DNA of 64,000 bases from Qingshengfaniella alkalisoli (GCF_007855645.1 NZ_CP042261.1:1344501-1408500), one strand, 5' to 3'; counted from the first letter of the stretch, positions 1 through 8,500 are shown. Notes: generated by a model from the letters alone, not told the origin. Numbers and translations: made by a program.

Positions 1-64
1 ATTTTCTATAGGCATGCATACCTTTTCCGTTGTCCCGCAGAATAGCAATCTGATCCGAAAACAT
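1..64 (-). CDS. Unknown gene, 5' end only (runs off left edge)
   Basis: An ATG at 62-64 (minus strand) opens a frame that stays open to the window edge, giving 21 residues beginning MFSDQIAILRDNGKG. A good ribosome binding site (AAGGA) lies about 8 nt upstream, and the frame starts 17 nt after the stop of the orotate phosphoribosyltransferase gene, so it is probably the next gene of the same operon. Too little protein is visible to name it. The pathway suggested by its neighbours lacks a dihydroorotase, so that is one thing to look for, but nothing in these residues shows it. Confidence 0.5.
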   Translation of the reverse strand, partial: MFSDQIAILRDNGKGMHAYRK

Positions 65-81
65 GATGTGTTCCTTGACGA

Positions 82-780
82 TTATGAGGGGGTGATTTGG
101 CTGGCTCCGCCGTGTTTGGCGGACCACTCCAGAGGATGGTTTAGGAAGTTTTCGACCTCCGCCAGCGTATCGGGTTCGAAATAGCCGTCGGTTTTACAAA
201 CGGACAAGACATCTCTCCATGTTGCCAGGCTATGAAGCCGTATACCTTCACGCTCCAACATCTGTGTCGTTTCTTCGAAGATGTCATAGAAAAAGATAAC
301 GCTGGCATCCGTGACCTCTGCGCCGGCCCGACGAAGTGCATTGCAGAAATTTACCTTGCTTCCACCATCGGTTGTCAGGTCCTCTACGAGCAATACGGTT
401 TGCCCGGGCTTGAGGTCGCCTTCGATCTGGGCGTCTTTACCAAACCCCTTCGGCTTCTTACGGACATACTGCATAGGCAAGCCAAGCTTGGCCGCAATCC
501 ATGCCGCAAATGGAATACCTGCGGTTTCGCCCCCTGCTACAGACTGGATCTTTTCGAAGCCGATCTCGCGAACCAACATGGACGTCATGAAGTCCATCAT
601 CGCATCACGCATGTGGGGATGAGAGATGATCTTGCGACAATCGATATAAACCGGACTGACGATACCGGAGGTGAACATGTAGGGACGCTGGGCATTAAAA
701 TGGACAGCGTTGATCTCCAAGAGCATCTTAGCCGTCATTTCAGCTATCTGCTCGCGATCAATTAATGACGTAGAGAACAT
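82..780 (-). CDS. pyrE: Orotate phosphoribosyltransferase (PyrE-like)
   Basis: 232 residues, the usual size for the family. Catalyses orotate + PRPP to orotidine 5'-phosphate in the cytoplasm. The type I PRPP-binding motif [14 protein letters not shown] is at about residues 129-142, and the flexible catalytic loop with lysines ([11 protein letters not shown]) at 105-115. The ATG is preceded by GAAAGGAAA. It lies 14 nt downstream of the N-carbamoyl hydrolase gene within a tight minus-strand gene run. Because the run also holds a TRAP transporter and a PyrDK pair, this may be a second, dedicated copy that feeds imported orotate into UMP synthesis rather than the housekeeping pyrE; only the rest of the genome would tell. 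Confidence 0.88.
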   Translation of the reverse strand: MFSTSLIDREQIAEMTAKMLLEINAVHFNAQRPYMFTSGIVSPVYIDCRKIISHPHMRDAMMDFMTSMLVREIGFEKIQSVAGGETAGIPFAAWIAAKLGLPMQYVRKKPKGFGKDAQIEGDLKPGQTVLLVEDLTTDGGSKVNFCNALRRAGAEVTDASVIFFYDIFEETTQMLEREGIRLHSLATWRDVLSVCKTDGYFEPDTLAEVENFLNHPLEWSAKHGGASQITPS

Positions 781-794
781 AGTCCAATTTCCTT

Positions 795-2063
795 TCAGTC
801 ATCCGACCCTTGAAGATATTCATTGATCACGGATGAAGCGGCAATGAAATCACTAACTTCCATGGCCTCGTCAGGATTGTGTGAACCATTTCTGTTGCGC
901 ACGAAGATCATGCCAGAGGGAATGCCGGCATTAGAAAATACCGCCGCATCATGGCCACCACCTGAGGGCATAGTGAAGGCATTCAGCCCTGCCCTGTCCA
1001 TAGCCCTCTCCAGCCCCTCGACGATCTTCGGATCCATCAATGCCGGCTCTGTGCGCAACTGATCACCGAATTCAAAACGTACTTTGCGCTCTCGTGCGAT
1101 TTGCGCCGCCTCTTGCTGAAGGAGTTCGACCATTTGATCGAGTGTCTCAGCACTCTGACTACGGACCTCCAGGCTGAAGCCTATCATGTCGGGAATGCGT
1201 GACATCGCATGACGTTTCGGGTCTGTAGATACAATCCCCGAGGTCATGACCATGTCCTCACCTTTCTGGAGAACCGTTAGCCAGCTTTCATCCAGGCGGT
1301 GCAAAAGGTCAGCCATCGCCAGAACCGGATCATGACGATACGCACGCGGCACAGCGCCCGAATGTCCTGCCACGCCGATGCACTCCACGCACGGATATCT
1401 GATGTTGCCACGAATACCGGATACGACAGCCGCCGGCAGATCACGCTCAACAAGCAACGGACCCTGTTCGATATGCAGTTCGATGTATTCGGATATCGAT
1501 TTCAGATCGCCTAACGGCCTCCCCGCTTCAACAAGAGATGTATCGATACCGATGTCTGACATATGCTCCAACATGGGGCGTTTGTCAGACTTCTGCCGCG
1601 ACATATATTCCTGTTCTTTTAGCGTCCCGGTGAGCATCTTGGACGCAATATAGCAGGGTCCGAACCACGCGCTTTCTTCTGCACGCATAGCAATGGCCCG
1701 TACAGGTGTTGCGAGCTTTTCACCCCGAGCCTGTATGTCTATGAGGCAAAGAAGGGCCGCGACGACGCCAGCAAGACCATCGTAGTTGCCCCCCATAGGC
1801 ACGCTATCAACGTGGGAACCGATCAGCTTATACGGGGCATTTTCATCATCTAAAGATGTTCGAAAAATGATATTTTTCCCGGCATCACAATCTACTAGAA
1901 GACCATGTTTACGCCCTATATCAGCCAAATACTCGAGTACTTTGGTCTCGATCTCGGAGAACGCCGGCCTACTGACACCTTTCGTGTCCGGCCCCATGGA
2001 AGCGACATTGTCAAAGAGCGTGGATGCCAGCTCTCTGTAGTGTTCGAGCGTGTAGGTGCTCAC
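795..2063 (-). CDS. Zn-dependent hydantoinase/carbamoylase family amidohydrolase (M20 type)
   Basis: 422 residues, typical of N-carbamoyl-L-amino acid hydrolases, beta-ureidopropionases and allantoate amidohydrolases. The metal-site residues are visible: H84 and D95 in [15 protein letters not shown]128-E129 in [10 protein letters not shown]196 in ELHIEQGP, and a C-terminal His in GSHNPDEAM. These enzymes hydrolyse an N-carbamoyl group to amine, CO2 and ammonia. Its start codon overlaps the stop of the upstream dihydroorotate dehydrogenase gene by 4 nt (ATGA), so the two are translationally coupled. From that context the likely substrate is N-carbamoyl-L-aspartate (ureidosuccinase activity), but family sequence alone does not fix the substrate. 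Confidence 0.85.
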   Translation of the reverse strand: MSTYTLEHYRELASTLFDNVASMGPDTKGVSRPAFSEIETKVLEYLADIGRKHGLLVDCDAGKNIIFRTSLDDENAPYKLIGSHVDSVPMGGNYDGLAGVVAALLCLIDIQARGEKLATPVRAIAMRAEESAWFGPCYIASKMLTGTLKEQEYMSRQKSDKRPMLEHMSDIGIDTSLVEAGRPLGDLKSISEYIELHIEQGPLLVERDLPAAVVSGIRGNIRYPCVECIGVAGHSGAVPRAYRHDPVLAMADLLHRLDESWLTVLQKGEDMVMTSGIVSTDPKRHAMSRIPDMIGFSLEVRSQSAETLDQMVELLQQEAAQIARERKVRFEFGDQLRTEPALMDPKIVEGLERAMDRAGLNAFTMPSGGGHDAAVFSNAGIPSGMIFVRNRNGSHNPDEAMEVSDFIAASSVINEYLQGSDD

Positions 2064-3007
2064 GGGGCAGCCTCCATGGAGACGACAGCTTCAGGGGTAT
2101 CAGAGTCGATGACTGTTCCGACAATGCTGGAAAGTGATTTTATATTTCTCTCGGCACAATAGGCTTCCAGATCCCGAATGATGATGGGCATGGCCAATGG
2201 CTGTATGAAGCTGGCAGTTCCAACCTGAACCGCCGTTGCACCGGCAACCATGAACTCAATGACATCTTGAGCATTGGATATGCCGCCACATCCGATGACG
2301 GGAATATCCACCACCTTGGCGCATTGGTAGGCCATCCGCAGTGCAATAGGTTTCATGGCTGGCCCGGACAGGCCGCCCATGAGGTTCCCGAGTTTCGGCT
2401 TTTTGGTTTCAATATCAATGGCCATTGCAAGCAAGGTGTTGGCCACAACAAGCGCATCCGCACCCGCATCCTCAGCCGCATGGGCCACTTCGGACGTCTC
2501 TCCAGTATTCGGTGTCAGCTTCGCCCACAGAGGAAGGTCCGTGGCTGCCCTCAGCTTTTCCATAACCGAGCGTGTGGTCGAGGGGCGTATCGCAAAAGCC
2601 TTGCCATCCGCTTCGATGTTCGGACAGGAAATATTCACCTCAATAGCGGCCACGCCTGGAAGTGAGACGGCAGTACATAGTTCGGCGAACTCATCGGCAC
2701 TGTTAGCTGAAATGCTGACGACCAATGGCGTTTGAAGCGTCTGATAGTAAGGAAGTGTTCTGCGAACGAAATACTCCAACCCTTTAGACGGGATCCCGAT
2801 GGAGTTGAGCATCGACCCCTGAACTTCACAAACACGAGGGGTCGGGTTTCCCCCACGAATCTCCGCCGTGAATGTCTTGGTGACATGAGCGCCCAAGATC
2901 TCCAGATCAAATGCTTCCGCCAGCTCTTCCGAGAAGGTTCCCGATGCAGGCATGATGGGGTTCTTCAGGGTGAGCGACCCGACTTTGGTTGTAAGATCTA
3001 CTACCAT
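2060..3007 (-). CDS. pyrD: Dihydroorotate dehydrogenase, class 1B catalytic subunit
   Basis: 315 residues. The class 1 active-site cysteine lies in NISCPN (C128), where quinone-linked class 2 enzymes have Ser. The FMN-phosphate region GCGGISNAQDVIEF is near the C-terminus. Class 1B enzymes interconvert dihydroorotate and orotate with NAD through a PyrK partner, and a PyrK gene overlaps just upstream. Gram-negative bacteria normally make UMP with a membrane class 2 enzyme, so a 1B pair beside a transporter suggests a separate role. Reversed, with NADH reducing orotate, it would be the first step of orotate breakdown. Overlaps both neighbours by a few bases, showing operon structure. Confidence 0.87.
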   Translation of the reverse strand: MVVDLTTKVGSLTLKNPIMPASGTFSEELAEAFDLEILGAHVTKTFTAEIRGGNPTPRVCEVQGSMLNSIGIPSKGLEYFVRRTLPYYQTLQTPLVVSISANSADEFAELCTAVSLPGVAAIEVNISCPNIEADGKAFAIRPSTTRSVMEKLRAATDLPLWAKLTPNTGETSEVAHAAEDAGADALVVANTLLAMAIDIETKKPKLGNLMGGLSGPAMKPIALRMAYQCAKVVDIPVIGCGGISNAQDVIEFMVAGATAVQVGTASFIQPLAMPIIIRDLEAYCAERNIKSLSSIVGTVIDSDTPEAVVSMEAAP

Positions 3008-3840
3008 GCCATGGCCTCCTGTATCGAGAACACCGGGCCTTCACGGCAGACGCGTTCCTGAATAATTTCACCGTCTCTGAGGAACGGTCGCACACAGCAG
3101 TGGCACATGCCCAAACCACAAGCCATTTGCTGTTCCAACGCGATTTCACCGGGGATATTATACTCAGTGCCGATTTTCTGAAGAAGCGTTAAGAGGCGGT
3201 TCGAACCACATGTGTAGAGTGCGTCGACACCATACGTTTCGATTTCATTGGAAATCAGCGAGGAAAGATTTTCGACATCAGATGTGCCCTCAGAGTCCGT
3301 GACTGTTATCACCTTCGCGCCCATACTTTCGAACAGGTCTGTCGACATCAGTACGTCCGGGGTTCGTGCTGAACAGATAGCTGTCAAGTTGTGGCCACGT
3401 TTTTGAGCTTCCCGTGCCAATGGCGCGAGAGTGGCCAAGCCGACGCCTCTAGCAACCAGCAGGAGGTTTTGCCACGTATCTGCGATACTATACCCGTTGC
3501 CAAGCGGGCCGACGATGTCGAGCGTATCGCCCTTTCTCAAGGTCGCCAAACCGCGCGTTCCAGCACCGGTCACTTTGTACAGAAAACGTAGTCGGCCGTT
3601 CTGCTCATCGAAGTCGTAGATGCTCATCGGCCGACGCAAATAGGGCTGATCAGAACCTGCGGCAGGACAAAGCAAGTGAAAGAACTGTCCCGGCTTGCAC
3701 CGCATACTTTCCACCGGAGCGGAAAGTACGAGGCATCGGTATTCACCATTAACAACAGTATTGTCGATTACGGGAGCATCAATCTGATGAACCTTTGGAT
3801 CATGCTCTTCGCGCTGGAGAACAGATGAAGGGCTGTGCAT
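3001..3840 (-). CDS. pyrK: Dihydroorotate dehydrogenase electron-transfer subunit (PyrK-like)
   Basis: 279 residues of the ferredoxin-reductase fold. The N-terminal FAD domain has RRPMSIYDF (the RPxS flavin motif), a central NAD-binding half follows, and the C-terminal [2Fe-2S] site has cysteines at about 241, 246, 249 and 265 (C-x4-C-x2-C-x15-C), the classic PyrK pattern. It passes electrons between NAD(H) and the FMN of the PyrDB subunit. The gene overlaps pyrD by 7 nt. The ATG at 3838-3840 follows AAGGAGCAAATC, a good ribosome binding site. It sits 10 nt after the TRAP dctM gene. Confidence 0.87.
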   Translation of the reverse strand: MHSPSSVLQREEHDPKVHQIDAPVIDNTVVNGEYRCLVLSAPVESMRCKPGQFFHLLCPAAGSDQPYLRRPMSIYDFDEQNGRLRFLYKVTGAGTRGLATLRKGDTLDIVGPLGNGYSIADTWQNLLLVARGVGLATLAPLAREAQKRGHNLTAICSARTPDVLMSTDLFESMGAKVITVTDSEGTSDVENLSSLISNEIETYGVDALYTCGSNRLLTLLQKIGTEYNIPGEIALEQQMACGLGMCHCCVRPFLRDGEIIQERVCREGPVFSIQEAMAW

Positions 3841-3850
3841 GATTTGCTCC

Positions 3851-5131
3851 TTAACCGAAGATCAATCGCGGAACGAACAGCGATATTTCAGGCACATAGG
3901 TGATGATGATCAGAACGATGATGTTGAGAGCCACAAAGGGCCAGACACCGTTGACTATGTTCATGACGGGTTTGCCAAGCGTTGACGACGCCACGAAGAT
4001 ATCCAATCCAAATGGTGGCGTGATCATACCCAAGCTGATGTTGAGCGTGACGATCATACCGAAATGAATAGGATCGATGCCGAGGCTGGTTGCTACAGGG
4101 AACAGTGGTGGAACCAGGATCAGCAATGCCGAGTTCGGGTCGATGAACATACCAGCGATCAGGAAGCAGACATTGACCACGATCAGGAACTCAACCGGGC
4201 CGGCGTTGATGGCGGTCAGGAAGTCGGAGATCTGCATAGGAACCTGAGCAAGTGTTACGAAGAACGATATCAACCCACCCATCGCAAGCAGAATAAAGAT
4301 GATGGCAGTAGCCACGGCACTTTTTTCCGTTATGTCGAACAGGTCACCGAACTTCAGATTTCGATGCACAACCATTTCGATCACGATGGCATACACCACG
4401 CTGATAGCGGCTGCCTCGGTGGGTGTAACTATTCCTGAATAGATCCCCCCAAGGATGATAATCGGCATGCCAAGCGCCCATTTGGCATCAAGGATGACCT
4501 TCCCGCGTTCAGACCAGCTCAGACGCGGATCGGACTTGGTACCGCTGCGGCGGGCTTCAATAGCAACATAGATGCAGAATGCCAGTCCGAGGAAAAGACC
4601 AACAGCAAGGCCGCCAGCGAACAGCTGGGCAATGGAGGTGCCTGTCATCCATCCGTAGATGATGAACGTAATGGAGGGCGGAATAAGCAACGCGGTTTCG
4701 GCGCTGGATACCAATAGGCCCAAGCTGAACTTCTCGGAGAAACCCGCCTTACGCATTTCGGGGTAAACCATGCGCCCCATCGCGGCGACTGTGGCCGGTG
4801 CAGAACCCGAAACAGAGCCGAACGCCATCGACCCACCAACAACGGTGTGACCCATACCGCCTCGTGTGTGACCAACCATCGCTTTCACCACACCGATAAG
4901 TTGGCTGGCAATCTGACCTGAGCCCATCAAGTTGGCGGCAAATATGAAGAACGGGATGGCGAGCAAGGTTGAGTGATCGATACCGCCAAGTATTTTTTGA
5001 ACGATGACGGCATCTGGAAGGGTCGAGTAGAAGGCGGTCTTCGTTGCAAGTGCAGGGATTCCCAGCACGAGGAACATTTCGAAACCCGCGACGAGCAGGA
5101 ATAGAGCAAGAGCGCAGATTATAATGAGCAT
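3851..5131 (-). CDS. TRAP transporter large permease (DctM family)
   Basis: 426 residues, almost entirely hydrophobic segments, as expected for the 12-TM DctM subunit of a tripartite ATP-independent periplasmic transporter. It couples Na+ or H+ re-entry to uptake of the ligand delivered by the periplasmic binding protein. Its ATG overlaps the dctQ stop by 1 nt (TGATG), so the two membrane subunits are coupled. The pyrimidine-type enzymes follow directly downstream, which ties the imported substrate to them. Family assignment is firm; the substrate is inferred. Confidence 0.9.
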   Translation of the reverse strand: MLIIICALALFLLVAGFEMFLVLGIPALATKTAFYSTLPDAVIVQKILGGIDHSTLLAIPFFIFAANLMGSGQIASQLIGVVKAMVGHTRGGMGHTVVGGSMAFGSVSGSAPATVAAMGRMVYPEMRKAGFSEKFSLGLLVSSAETALLIPPSITFIIYGWMTGTSIAQLFAGGLAVGLFLGLAFCIYVAIEARRSGTKSDPRLSWSERGKVILDAKWALGMPIIILGGIYSGIVTPTEAAAISVVYAIVIEMVVHRNLKFGDLFDITEKSAVATAIIFILLAMGGLISFFVTLAQVPMQISDFLTAINAGPVEFLIVVNVCFLIAGMFIDPNSALLILVPPLFPVATSLGIDPIHFGMIVTLNISLGMITPPFGLDIFVASSTLGKPVMNIVNGVWPFVALNIIVLIIITYVPEISLFVPRLIFG

Positions 5132-5628
5132 CAGACCGTCTCCTCTCGGGCAGAAAAGCGATCAATGACGCCAAACAAGCTCAGCCCATATCGAAGAGAC
5201 AATAGAAGGAAGCCTGCTACCGGTGCGCAGTAAACCAGCCCCATGGGAATACCAAGTGTCGGGCTGCTTTGTCCGGTGGACAGGACAAACCTGACCAAGC
5301 TTAGACCTAGCCACGCAACATAGAGAGAAAATACAAGTCCGATGGCATCAATGCATTTCAGTATCGCACGCCGGAGGTGACCAGGAAGGCGATCTCTGAA
5401 TGTATCAACACCAACATGTTTGCCACGCTCCAGAGCAAGCCCCAGTGCCAGAAACACCAAAAACAGATTGAGCAGCCGCACTGCTTCCTCAATCCACGCG
5501 AACTGGCTGGCAAAGGTGCCGCCAATTTCACGGGTCACCACAGAGGTAAAGTATAGTGCGACCATACTTAGAAAGATTGTAACGAGTAGAGAGCGTTCGA
5601 TCCATCTCAACGCATTTAGAAAAGGCAT
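5131..5628 (-). CDS. TRAP transporter small permease (DctQ family)
   Basis: 165 residues with four predicted membrane spans (for example around residues 10-30, 45-65, 85-108 and 130-150) and the loop LALGLALERGKHVGVD typical of DctQ. It forms the membrane complex with the DctM subunit encoded immediately downstream. It is separated from dctP by 86 nt that contain a strong hairpin. Confidence 0.88.
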   Translation of the reverse strand: MPFLNALRWIERSLLVTIFLSMVALYFTSVVTREIGGTFASQFAWIEEAVRLLNLFLVFLALGLALERGKHVGVDTFRDRLPGHLRRAILKCIDAIGLVFSLYVAWLGLSLVRFVLSTGQSSPTLGIPMGLVYCAPVAGFLLLSLRYGLSLFGVIDRFSAREETV

Positions 5629-5670
5629 GGGGGCAGTCCTCCGATGAGATGCGATGCCGTGAAATAGAAT

Positions 5671-5701
5671 ACGGCCAGGCTGCAGTGTTCAGCCTGGCCG
5701 T
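5671..5701 (-). promoter_or_regulatory. Intercistronic hairpin between dctP and dctQ
   Basis: Perfect 12-bp inverted repeat (ACGGCCAGGCTG, 7-nt loop, CAGCCTGGCCGT). On the transcribed minus strand it is not followed by a T run, so it looks less like a full terminator than a partial attenuator or 3' mRNA stabiliser. Such a hairpin after the binding-protein gene would let dctP transcript outnumber that of the membrane subunits and enzymes, a pattern known from other binding-protein-dependent transporter operons. Confidence 0.7.
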
Positions 5702-5714
5702 CAGAGTTTCCTGG

Positions 5715-6731
5715 TTACTGAGACACTTCGTCGTACTGAGCCTGATAGATTTCGAGCAGCTCAGCACCGGTATCGCCAGCCATTTCTTTGTATGCGGCCG
5801 CAGCTGGATCAAACATCTTTTCACGGAAGTCCGCACGCTCTTCTTCGGATGCGACACGAACGTCAATCCCGCTTTCCTCGATGGTTTTGAGGGCATCCTC
5901 GACAGCTGCCGCCTTATGGGCTGTCAGCTCTGGGACAACGGATTGGAAGGCTTCTGTGATGACAGTTTGATATTCTTCGGGGAGATTACCCCACCAGGTC
6001 GGGTTGAACAGAATAATATCTTCCATTGCGCCGTGGTCCGAGACAACCAGATAGTCCTGAACCTCGTAGAAGTTCATGCTCTTGATGGTGTCGAGCGGGT
6101 TTTCTTCGCCATCAACAATGCCCGTCTGCAGGGATGTGTATAGCTCGCCAAACGGCAGGGCGATCGCGGAGGCGCCGAGTGCGTTGAACTGCTCGATCAA
6201 AATCTTCGAGTCCATGACGCGGAATTTCTGCCCCTCGAAATCCGAGATATCGGCGAGAGGCTTGTTGGACGTGAAACTCTTTCGGCCGTTTGGCCAGATA
6301 CCGATAGCGACAACGCCTTTATCGTCGAATGTATCAAGCAACGCTTGCCCGAATTCGCCTTCACGGAGTGCCTCAGCTTGCTCCGGATCGTTCGGCAGAA
6401 GATATGGAATGTCCATGATTGAGACAGCGGAGTTGAAGCCGCCAAGGAAGGCCGCAGGAGCAACGGTCGCCTCAATCGTGCCAAGCTGAACACCTTCTGT
6501 CATCTGGCGTTGATTTCCCAACTGGGATTGCGGAAAAATCTGGAACTCAACGTTGCCATCGGTTTCTTCGCTAACGATCTGAGCCACCTTTTCCAGGTGA
6601 ACATGCCGGCTCTGTTGTGTGGACTCCAGATGCCCGATCTTGGCGACATATTCCTGCGCCATAGCACCGGGTGCCACGAGAGCAATCGCTGTTGCGGCAA
6701 GAAGGCTGTTTGTTGTTTTAGTGGTGATCAT
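5715..6731 (-). CDS. TRAP transporter solute-binding protein (DctP family)
   Basis: 338 residues with a clear N-terminal signal peptide (TNSLLAATAIALVAPGAMA, cleavage before QEYVAKIGH). The mature protein has DctP-family landmarks: a central FRVMDSKI segment containing the arginine that usually binds a substrate carboxylate, followed by the PFGELYTSLQTGIVDGEENP stretch. It binds the ligand in the periplasm and delivers it to the DctQM complex. A carboxylate ligand fits the orotate/ureidosuccinate idea suggested by the downstream enzymes. First structural gene after the regulator. Confidence 0.9.
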   Translation of the reverse strand: MITTKTTNSLLAATAIALVAPGAMAQEYVAKIGHLESTQQSRHVHLEKVAQIVSEETDGNVEFQIFPQSQLGNQRQMTEGVQLGTIEATVAPAAFLGGFNSAVSIMDIPYLLPNDPEQAEALREGEFGQALLDTFDDKGVVAIGIWPNGRKSFTSNKPLADISDFEGQKFRVMDSKILIEQFNALGASAIALPFGELYTSLQTGIVDGEENPLDTIKSMNFYEVQDYLVVSDHGAMEDIILFNPTWWGNLPEEYQTVITEAFQSVVPELTAHKAAAVEDALKTIEESGIDVRVASEEERADFREKMFDPAAAAYKEMAGDTGAELLEIYQAQYDEVSQ

Positions 6732-6760
6732 TTTAGACCCCTGTTGGTTGTAATGTGCAA

Positions 6761-6789
6761 ATCAATGCAGCTATCCGTCTCACTGTCAA
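6761..6789 (-). promoter_or_regulatory. Possible promoter of the TRAP/pyrimidine operon
   Basis: On the minus strand a perfect -35 hexamer TTGACA (6784-6789) is followed after 17 nt by a poor -10 candidate (ATTGAT, 6761-6766). It lies 30-60 nt before the dctP start and directly downstream of the palindrome at 6794-6811. The weak -10 and the adjacent operator would suit an activated promoter. Inferred from sequence only. Confidence 0.4.
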
Positions 6790-6793
6790 GATA

Positions 6794-6811
6794 TATCTCA
6801 TTTATGAGACA
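6794..6811. promoter_or_regulatory. Palindromic operator candidate upstream of dctP
   Basis: Reads TGTCTCATAAATGAGATA on the minus strand, with a perfect 14-bp core palindrome TCTCATAAATGAGA. It overlaps the last codons of the regulator gene and abuts the -35 candidate of dctP. A related site (13 of 18 bases the same) occurs upstream of the regulator gene at 7761-7778, so both are likely bound by that regulator. Confidence 0.5.
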
Positions 6812-7706
6812 CCCCATCTAACGGCCCGTATTCATCTAGAAGCTCGTCCAAATGGCGGACTGCATCCGCGCCCCTCATGGAGCTACTCCAAAGCCTCTCG
6901 GCAATGTTCTCGTGTAAATTCAGCGCTTCCGGAGCTGACGTGATTAGACCAACGCCGTTTCTGATGTTGGGGTTCTGCCCAAGGCGGAAAGGGCTGATTG
7001 TGACGGTAGATTTTGTTCTCTGTCGCACAATCTGAAAGCTGGTACTTGGTATTGGCTCACTTGCGATTCCGATCTGCACCCCGATTTCTGGTTCAGCAAC
7101 AAGCTTGCGGATATGCTGCACTTCGACCAACGCGCTTTGTCGGCGTTTGTCCAATATGTCCTTGGGTGCATCTCGCCCCCCTTCCAGTCCTGAGCGCAGG
7201 AAGTGGATCAGATCCAAGGATGACACTATGCTTGCTATAAGTGGTCTACGCTTTTGAAACTTGGTCTTCCGCTGCTTCAGGACATCAAGGAGTGCGGAAA
7301 CGTTATCATCTTCATCCGATGCAAGGCTCTCCCTGAGGATATCCTCCAAAGCAATATCATATTCGGGGGATGTAAGCAGATATGAAACCGGACTGAACAT
7401 CCCTATGATCTGGTCACATTCGTCTTCGATTTGCCGCATCCGTTCAAAAAAACTGATAGCGTTGTCGATATACTCCACCCCTACTCCGAGCAAAGTTGGA
7501 AGGGATACATCCAACTCAACAGCAATAGAGTGAAGCATCTCGATCTTGCTGATCTCTCCTTTCTCGGCGCGATAGAGAGCCGCACGGGAGATATGCAAGC
7601 GGGCTGACAGCTCCTCTGGTGAGATTCGACGACCTATCCTGTAGGATCGTAGACGTGCTCCGATCTCAACATAGTCTATGTTCTTGTTGTCGTTCGTTAC
7701 CAGCAT
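6798..7706 (-). CDS. XRE-family HTH transcriptional regulator
   Basis: 302 residues. Residues about 14-70 form a Cro/C1-type helix-turn-helix (GARLRSYRIGRRISPEEL, then SRAALYRAEKG), followed by an approximately 230-residue region that I do not recognise and that is probably a ligand-sensing or dimerisation part. It precedes the TRAP/pyrimidine genes on the same strand with 66 nt between, so it is the obvious local regulator and perhaps part of the same transcript. Matching palindromic sites lie just before dctP and 55 bp before its own ATG. Confidence 0.82.
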   Translation of the reverse strand: MLVTNDNKNIDYVEIGARLRSYRIGRRISPEELSARLHISRAALYRAEKGEISKIEMLHSIAVELDVSLPTLLGVGVEYIDNAISFFERMRQIEDECDQIIGMFSPVSYLLTSPEYDIALEDILRESLASDEDDNVSALLDVLKQRKTKFQKRRPLIASIVSSLDLIHFLRSGLEGGRDAPKDILDKRRQSALVEVQHIRKLVAEPEIGVQIGIASEPIPSTSFQIVRQRTKSTVTISPFRLGQNPNIRNGVGLITSAPEALNLHENIAERLWSSSMRGADAVRHLDELLDEYGPLDGVSHK

Positions 7707-7760
7707 GCGACCCGCCTTCTATCGAGTAGGTAGATCTATTCATACATCAATTCTGATGCT

Positions 7761-7778
7761 TGTCTAATTTTTGAGATG
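7761..7778. promoter_or_regulatory. Second copy of the regulator operator, upstream of the XRE gene
   Basis: TGTCTAATTTTTGAGATG keeps the half-sites (TGTCTxAT and TGAGAT) of the dctP-side palindrome, sharing 13 of 18 bases. It lies 55 bp upstream of the regulator ATG, in a position suited to autoregulation. A separate small palindrome CATCAATTCTGATG lies at 7745-7758. Confidence 0.42.
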
Positions 7779-8154
7779 CGTGTGAGGATTAAGTTGGTTT
7801 GCCTGACATCGGCATAAGGTACGCAGTGACGCTGGGGTGTCCAACTGTCACCTGACGAGGACACTGCCGCGAAGGTCGGCGCCACGCCACGGCCGGCCAG
7901 TTGCCCCCAGGGTCGCCGCGGCTGCCATGGACGCAGATGGCTTCATTTTCCGGACGGCGGATCGCGCCGAGTGTCTCGCCCTGCCGCTCCATCTCGATAG
8001 TTGGGTTTCTGAACGTCGGTGCTGGCTCATGCCCATAAGTCCGATTGTCGCCAGAAGAGCCGGTTGCGTGAGCCGTCAAGATGCCTTCAATCATTCGCAT
8101 GCGCTCAAGCGTATTCCCGCCGCCTCCTTTCAGGTCGACGACCTGGCCGACACT

Positions 8155-8500
8155 TATGATCGCCAGCCCGACTACAGCGATGCTGCCATCCAGACCTGCC
8201 TTACGATTAAAGTGCTTTTCGGCATAACGCTGAGGTAGACGACAGGATTTGTCGAGAGCTTGCTGCGTCTGATTGGCCTGGACTGGGCGGTACCAAATTT
8301 CAGCACCCTGAGCCGTCGCCAGAAGACCTTGAATGTAGACATTCCCTACCGTGGATCAGGCGGCCCGTTACACCTGCTGATCGACAGCACAGGCATCAAG
8401 GTCGAGGGTGAAGGTGAAGGTGAAGGTGAAGGTGAAGGTGAAGGTTGAAGGTTGAAGGTTGAAGGTTGAAGGTGAATGGAACGCGCGAAAGCACGGTGGC
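8155..8500 (+). pseudogene. IS5-type transposase fragment, nonsense-mutated and repeat-expanded
   Basis: One reading frame carries IS5-family N-terminal transposase sequence: RQPDYSDAAIQTCLTIKVLF, then a TAG at 8236-8238 where Gln is expected (CAG to TAG), then in the same frame TTGFVESLLRLIGLDW, FSTLSRRQKTL and LLIDSTGIKVEGEGE with the first catalytic Asp. The GEGE-coding stretch has expanded into a minisatellite that ends the frame at 8448; EWNARKHGG resumes in another frame at about 8473-8499. The true N-terminus and the rest of the DDE domain are missing, so this is an inactive remnant. The 7789-8150 stretch to its left holds no gene I can support. Confidence 0.75.
8407..8476 (+). repeat. 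Minisatellite (GGTGAA)6 (GGTTGAA)4 GGTGAA
   Basis: Six perfect GGTGAA hexamers (8407-8442), four perfect GGTTGAA heptamers (8443-8470) and one more hexamer. It sits exactly where related transposases encode a short Gly-Glu repeat, so it grew from a native two-unit repeat. The heptamers shift the frame and create TGA stops. Confidence 0.95.

Noticed and set aside
7837-8150. Plus-strand frame upstream of the IS5 fragment as a real N-terminus
   Set aside because: Residues before RQPDYSDAA do not resemble an IS5 transposase N-terminus; likely unrelated sequence joined by deletion.
8407-8476. CRISPR-like array
   Set aside because: The units are 6-7 bp without spacers; it is a minisatellite. No CRISPR array was seen anywhere in the window.
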